8,234 nucleotides of DNA from CAZASK01 sp964487845. Lineage in GTDB: Bacteria; Chlamydiota; Chlamydiia; Chlamydiales; FEN-1388. How positions within the stretch are numbered: position 1 is the first letter of the stretch; each line of letters starts with the position of its first letter. Where the stretch lies: positions 1 through 8,234 of the forward strand of contig CAZASK010000043.1 in NCBI GenBank assembly GCA_964487845.1, in the 5' to 3' direction. The position numbers were made by a program, and so were the translations under genes. The notes under the pieces were generated by a model. The model was not told where the DNA came from. It saw only the letters and a program-made list of their open reading frames with translations, and did not search any database. Positions 6,084 through 8,234 of this stretch are shown piece after piece.

Positions 6084-6758
6084 TTAAGTAATGGCAACAA
6101 AGCTGTGCTGCCCATGTTCTGGTCTTAGATAATGATTTCCGTTTTTCATATGAACAAGAATAGCGTGCAATTTGCCTTCCAAAGTCCATTTGATGGCTTC
6201 TTGCTTTGGAAGCCATATAGACTCTTGGTTGATACAAACCAAGTACTCTGTGATCACTCCCCTTTTCTTATGTACTCCTGAAATGATCCATTTTGGGATG
6301 AAATCTTCATGCCCTTCTTTCCATCCTTCGATGCGTTCAATAGCCGTGCGCAGTCTTTCAAATTCTTCAATAGAAAGGTGTTTAATAAGCTTATTAGGAT
6401 CAAGTTTTGAAATGGATAGAAGCATGCGTCGATATTCGGTCGCATTATGTTTATCATATTTTTCAGGTAGATCAGAAACTGAAAGCTTTTGATAGTCAGC
6501 TGTTTTTAATAAAGCAATTAAAGCTTGTCTTCCTGTTGATTCATCGGGAAAAACAGCCATTCCACCAGCTGATCCAATCGCCCCATGACGCACGGCAAAT
6601 CCTCTGGAATTATAAACCATATTTCCTGGGTTGTTATTTCTCCATGCCTTAGATCCATCGCTGCGGATAACCATATTTCCATTTTCATCAAAATATTGAA
6701 CAGTATAAATCGTGGAGCCAATGTTTGGGGGACCTTCTTTTGCTGTAATGAATGGCAT
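6084..6758 (-). CDS. RNNNPGN-domain protein with a DUF3892-like C-terminal region
   Basis: This 224-aa protein has no signal peptide. Residues about 15-110 carry a conserved module: STIYTVQYFDENGNMVIRSDG, then AWRNNNPGNM, RHGAIGSAGGMAVFPDESTG and RQALIALLKT. It is widespread in uncharacterised proteins, some of them near phage-tail or secretion genes, and is sometimes suspected to act on cell wall; no enzyme activity is established to my knowledge. A helical stretch with the ending RIEGWKEG follows. The C-terminal part, about 150-224 (IISGVHKKRGVITEYLV ... YLRPEHG), resembles DUF3892. ATG 6756-6758 has AAAGGAG about 7 nt upstream, inside the preceding gene. Only 1 nt separates it from that gene's stop, which implies coupled translation. 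The next gene is an exported lipoprotein. Without a signal, export would need a dedicated secretion route. Module recognition is firm; role is open. Confidence 0.75.
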   Translation of the reverse strand: MPFITAKEGPPNIGSTIYTVQYFDENGNMVIRSDGSKAWRNNNPGNMVYNSRGFAVRHGAIGSAGGMAVFPDESTGRQALIALLKTADYQKLSVSDLPEKYDKHNATEYRRMLLSISKLDPNKLIKHLSIEEFERLRTAIERIEGWKEGHEDFIPKWIISGVHKKRGVITEYLVCINQESIWLPKQEAIKWTLEGKLHAILVHMKNGNHYLRPEHGQHSFVAIT

Positions 6759-6759
6759 T

Positions 6760-8106
6760 TTAAGCTCCTTTAGAAAGTATAAATGTAGCTTTTGGGTCTT
6801 TTTCAGAAGAAGCTATGCGGTGAATAACTCCTTCATCCACCATTTTTTTGAGTCTGCTTCTGGCGGCTCTATTAGTGATATTCCAAAGATCCGCAGCTTC
6901 TTTAGGAGTAATGGATCCTTTATTCTTTAATTGTTCTATTAACAAGGACTCCCAAGAATGTTTTTTCGCTACACCAACACGAGTAGAGTAAAGAGTTAAT
7001 TTAAATTGGTTGTTCATTTCTTCAATGAGAGGTTTTTGGAGTCCTTGTCGCTCACAAACTGCTAAAATTCGCTGCAAACCCGATCCCCATTGTTCAATTA
7101 AATTTAGTTCTTTAAAAACACGGCCAATCACTCGATTACGTAATCTAGAAAACCCTTGCAAAGCTTTTTGAATCGTTTGACCAAAGGGAAGACCACCTGG
7201 ATTTGTAAACTCAATACGATCATCAAAAATTGCAATTTGTATATGACAACCTGTCATTGAGTAATCAGAGTGTAAAAGGGCATTTGTAAGAGCTTCTCGG
7301 ATAGCGAAAGGAGGATACTCACCTACATCTTCTCTAAAAATTGGACCAATTTTTCCCTCTTTTCGAGTATTTTTCTCAATAAAAGCTATGACTTCAGAGA
7401 TAACAAAGGGAAGTGGGACAAAAATTTCTATTTGATCAATGATTTTTTCTTTATTCGAGCCTTTAAAGCGTGCGCATCGGATCATAGAATCAGGAAAAAG
7501 TTTAACTCGATTCATGCTAAAAAGAAGAACGCCACCGATGGAGGGGCATATGTTTCCATTATGATTAGAATATATACCAAGCATTTCGCATGTTTTTTCT
7601 GTAGGATATTTATTAACCCAGCCAAAGGCTGTTTGAATTTGCGATTGATCAAGATCTCCTTTTGGGTAAGGCAATTCATCGTAAGTTTTATTCGTTGCAA
7701 ATAATTTTAGAGAAGAGATGGTTTCAGAGTCAGCCTTTCTATTGGTTGATCCAAATCTTACATACACTCCTTTTTCAGGTCCCTCGGATTTAATGTAATA
7801 AGGTCCAGCAACGTGAGGAATGTTTAAAACAAGGAGTTCTTTGTTTCTGAAAGAGTGAATCTCTATGTCAGGGATTAGTAGAGGAAAAATACTGTCCGAG
7901 ATCACATTCGCTAATTTTTCTTCTTCTTCCAGAGCGTTCGTTATCCCTACAATATCTTTTGTGCGATCTTTTACCCCAATAATGATTGTCCCACCAGAAC
8001 TATTAGCAAAGGCCACTACTGTCTTGACGATTGCTTGCAGCCCACGTGTATTTTCTTTAAATTCAAGGGTTTTACCCTCGCTACGAGATAGATATTCTTC
8101 TAACAT
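6760..8106 (-). CDS. AlbA_2 / GHKL-ATPase-like / winged-helix protein (COG2865 type)
   Basis: A 448-aa cytosolic protein with three parts. Residues about 10-125 are the AlbA_2 (Schlafen-type) domain: EGKTLEFKEN, VVAFANSSGGTIIIGVKD, YVRFGSTNRKAD. Residues about 265-370 resemble a GHKL ATP-binding domain: the N-box REALTNALLHSDY (270-282), DDRIEFTNPGGLP (295-307) and the glycine-rich EQWGSGLQRI (338-347). Residues about 385-435 form a winged helix (ITPKEAADLWNITNRAARSRLKKM). Such proteins are often annotated as transcriptional regulators or RecG-like proteins, and the class also occurs in defence islands; the biochemical role is unsettled. ATG 8104-8106 follows an AAAGAG-type site; a TTG one codon earlier is less likely. 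It is first in a four-gene operon and probably regulates it, perhaps binding the direct repeats in its own promoter (inference). Confidence 0.88.
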   Translation of the reverse strand: MLEEYLSRSEGKTLEFKENTRGLQAIVKTVVAFANSSGGTIIIGVKDRTKDIVGITNALEEEEKLANVISDSIFPLLIPDIEIHSFRNKELLVLNIPHVAGPYYIKSEGPEKGVYVRFGSTNRKADSETISSLKLFATNKTYDELPYPKGDLDQSQIQTAFGWVNKYPTEKTCEMLGIYSNHNGNICPSIGGVLLFSMNRVKLFPDSMIRCARFKGSNKEKIIDQIEIFVPLPFVISEVIAFIEKNTRKEGKIGPIFREDVGEYPPFAIREALTNALLHSDYSMTGCHIQIAIFDDRIEFTNPGGLPFGQTIQKALQGFSRLRNRVIGRVFKELNLIEQWGSGLQRILAVCERQGLQKPLIEEMNNQFKLTLYSTRVGVAKKHSWESLLIEQLKNKGSITPKEAADLWNITNRAARSRLKKMVDEGVIHRIASSEKDPKATFILSKGA

Positions 8107-8129
8107 CAATATACTCTTTTTAAAATTAA

Positions 8130-8158
8130 CTAGGAATTTAACTCGGAAGAGCTAGGAA
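8130..8158. repeat. Pair of 7-bp direct repeats flanking the promoter spacer
   Basis: CTAGGAA occurs at 8130-8136 and 8152-8158, 22 bp apart (about two helical turns). The copies overlap the -10 and -35 boxes of the operon promoter. Same-face spacing over both boxes is what a tandem-bound regulator would use, for example the winged-helix protein encoded next door. The repeats are short, so chance cannot be excluded. Confidence 0.4.
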
Positions 8159-8163
8159 GTCAA
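8135..8163 (-). promoter_or_regulatory. Promoter of the AlbA_2 operon
   Basis: On the minus strand TTGACT (8158-8163; 5 of 6 consensus bases) and TAAATT (8135-8140; 4 of 6) are exactly 17 bp apart. Transcription would start near 8128, about 22 nt before the ATG at 8106. It is the only good promoter seen upstream of the operon. Confidence 0.55.
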
Positions 8164-8182
8164 GTTTTTCCGTGTTCTTCTA

Positions 8183-8234
8183 GGGCGTGTCATCAATTAA
8201 ATTGAAGTTAAAGCATAAATGTTGGAAAACATAG
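8183..8234. mobile_element. Possible end of another insertion sequence at the window edge
   Basis: After CTAG (8180-8183) comes GGCGTGTCATC, followed by AT-rich sequence with a near-palindrome TCAATTAAATTGA (8193-8205). GGGCGTGTCATC-like ends next to a CTAG/CTA target resemble termini of IS5-type elements. No coding sequence is seen before the window stops. This is a guess from pattern alone. Confidence 0.25.

Noticed and set aside
1..8234. CRISPR array, tRNA, rRNA or riboswitch
   Set aside because: I saw no regularly spaced repeats, no cloverleaf-like sequence and no conserved riboswitch core on either strand.

Overview
The window is a moderately AT-rich piece of accessory bacterial chromosome. 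A lipobox lipoprotein points to a Gram-negative host. Several genes are visibly decaying and there is an insertion-sequence remnant. I cannot name the species. An endosymbiont or amoeba-associated intracellular bacterium would fit the decay, but that is only an impression.

Left block (1-3817). A short stretch that may be the frameshifted end of a protein gene ends in a hairpin (181-208), followed by three genes on the minus strand. In transcription order these are a TetR-family repressor (1738-2370), a short-chain dehydrogenase/reductase (943-1706) and an RluF-type rRNA pseudouridine synthase (204-899). A group A FAD monooxygenase (2491-3642) runs divergently from the repressor. Between repressor and monooxygenase lies a perfect 45-bp inverted repeat (21-bp arms). 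It carries a TetR-type operator and, by its symmetry, two mirror-image near-consensus promoters (TTGACC, 17 bp, TACAAT), one per direction. The logical reading is a self-regulated oxidation cassette in which TetR represses itself, the reductase and the monooxygenase. The reductase appears broken: there is a one-base deletion in an A-run near its start, and the active-site Tyr is His. Behind the monooxygenase is a 47-codon scrap that reads like the C-terminus of a SAM-dependent methyltransferase.

Middle block (3845-5382). An alpha/beta hydrolase missing its 5' end abuts, head to head, the C-terminal half of an IS66-family transposase missing its own 5' end. The shared breakpoint is near 4562-4569. 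The far end of the IS copy interrupts a metallo-beta-lactamase-fold gene just after the SH of its metal-binding motif. The simplest history is an IS66 insertion into the MBL gene, then a deletion that removed the rest of the IS, the rest of the MBL gene and the start of the hydrolase.

Right block (5382-8106, all minus strand). This is a tight operon: an AlbA_2/GHKL-ATPase-like/winged-helix protein, then a protein with an RNNNPGN domain and a DUF3892-like tail (1-nt gap), then an exported DUF3298 lipoprotein (13-nt gap), then the truncated MBL gene (4-nt gap). A promoter with a flanking pair of 7-bp direct repeats precedes it. Because the DUF3298 fold includes the lysozyme-binding domain of RsiV, the RNNNPGN protein and the lipoprotein are worth testing as a wall-acting protein and its periplasmic partner. 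The last 50 bases may be the end of another insertion sequence.
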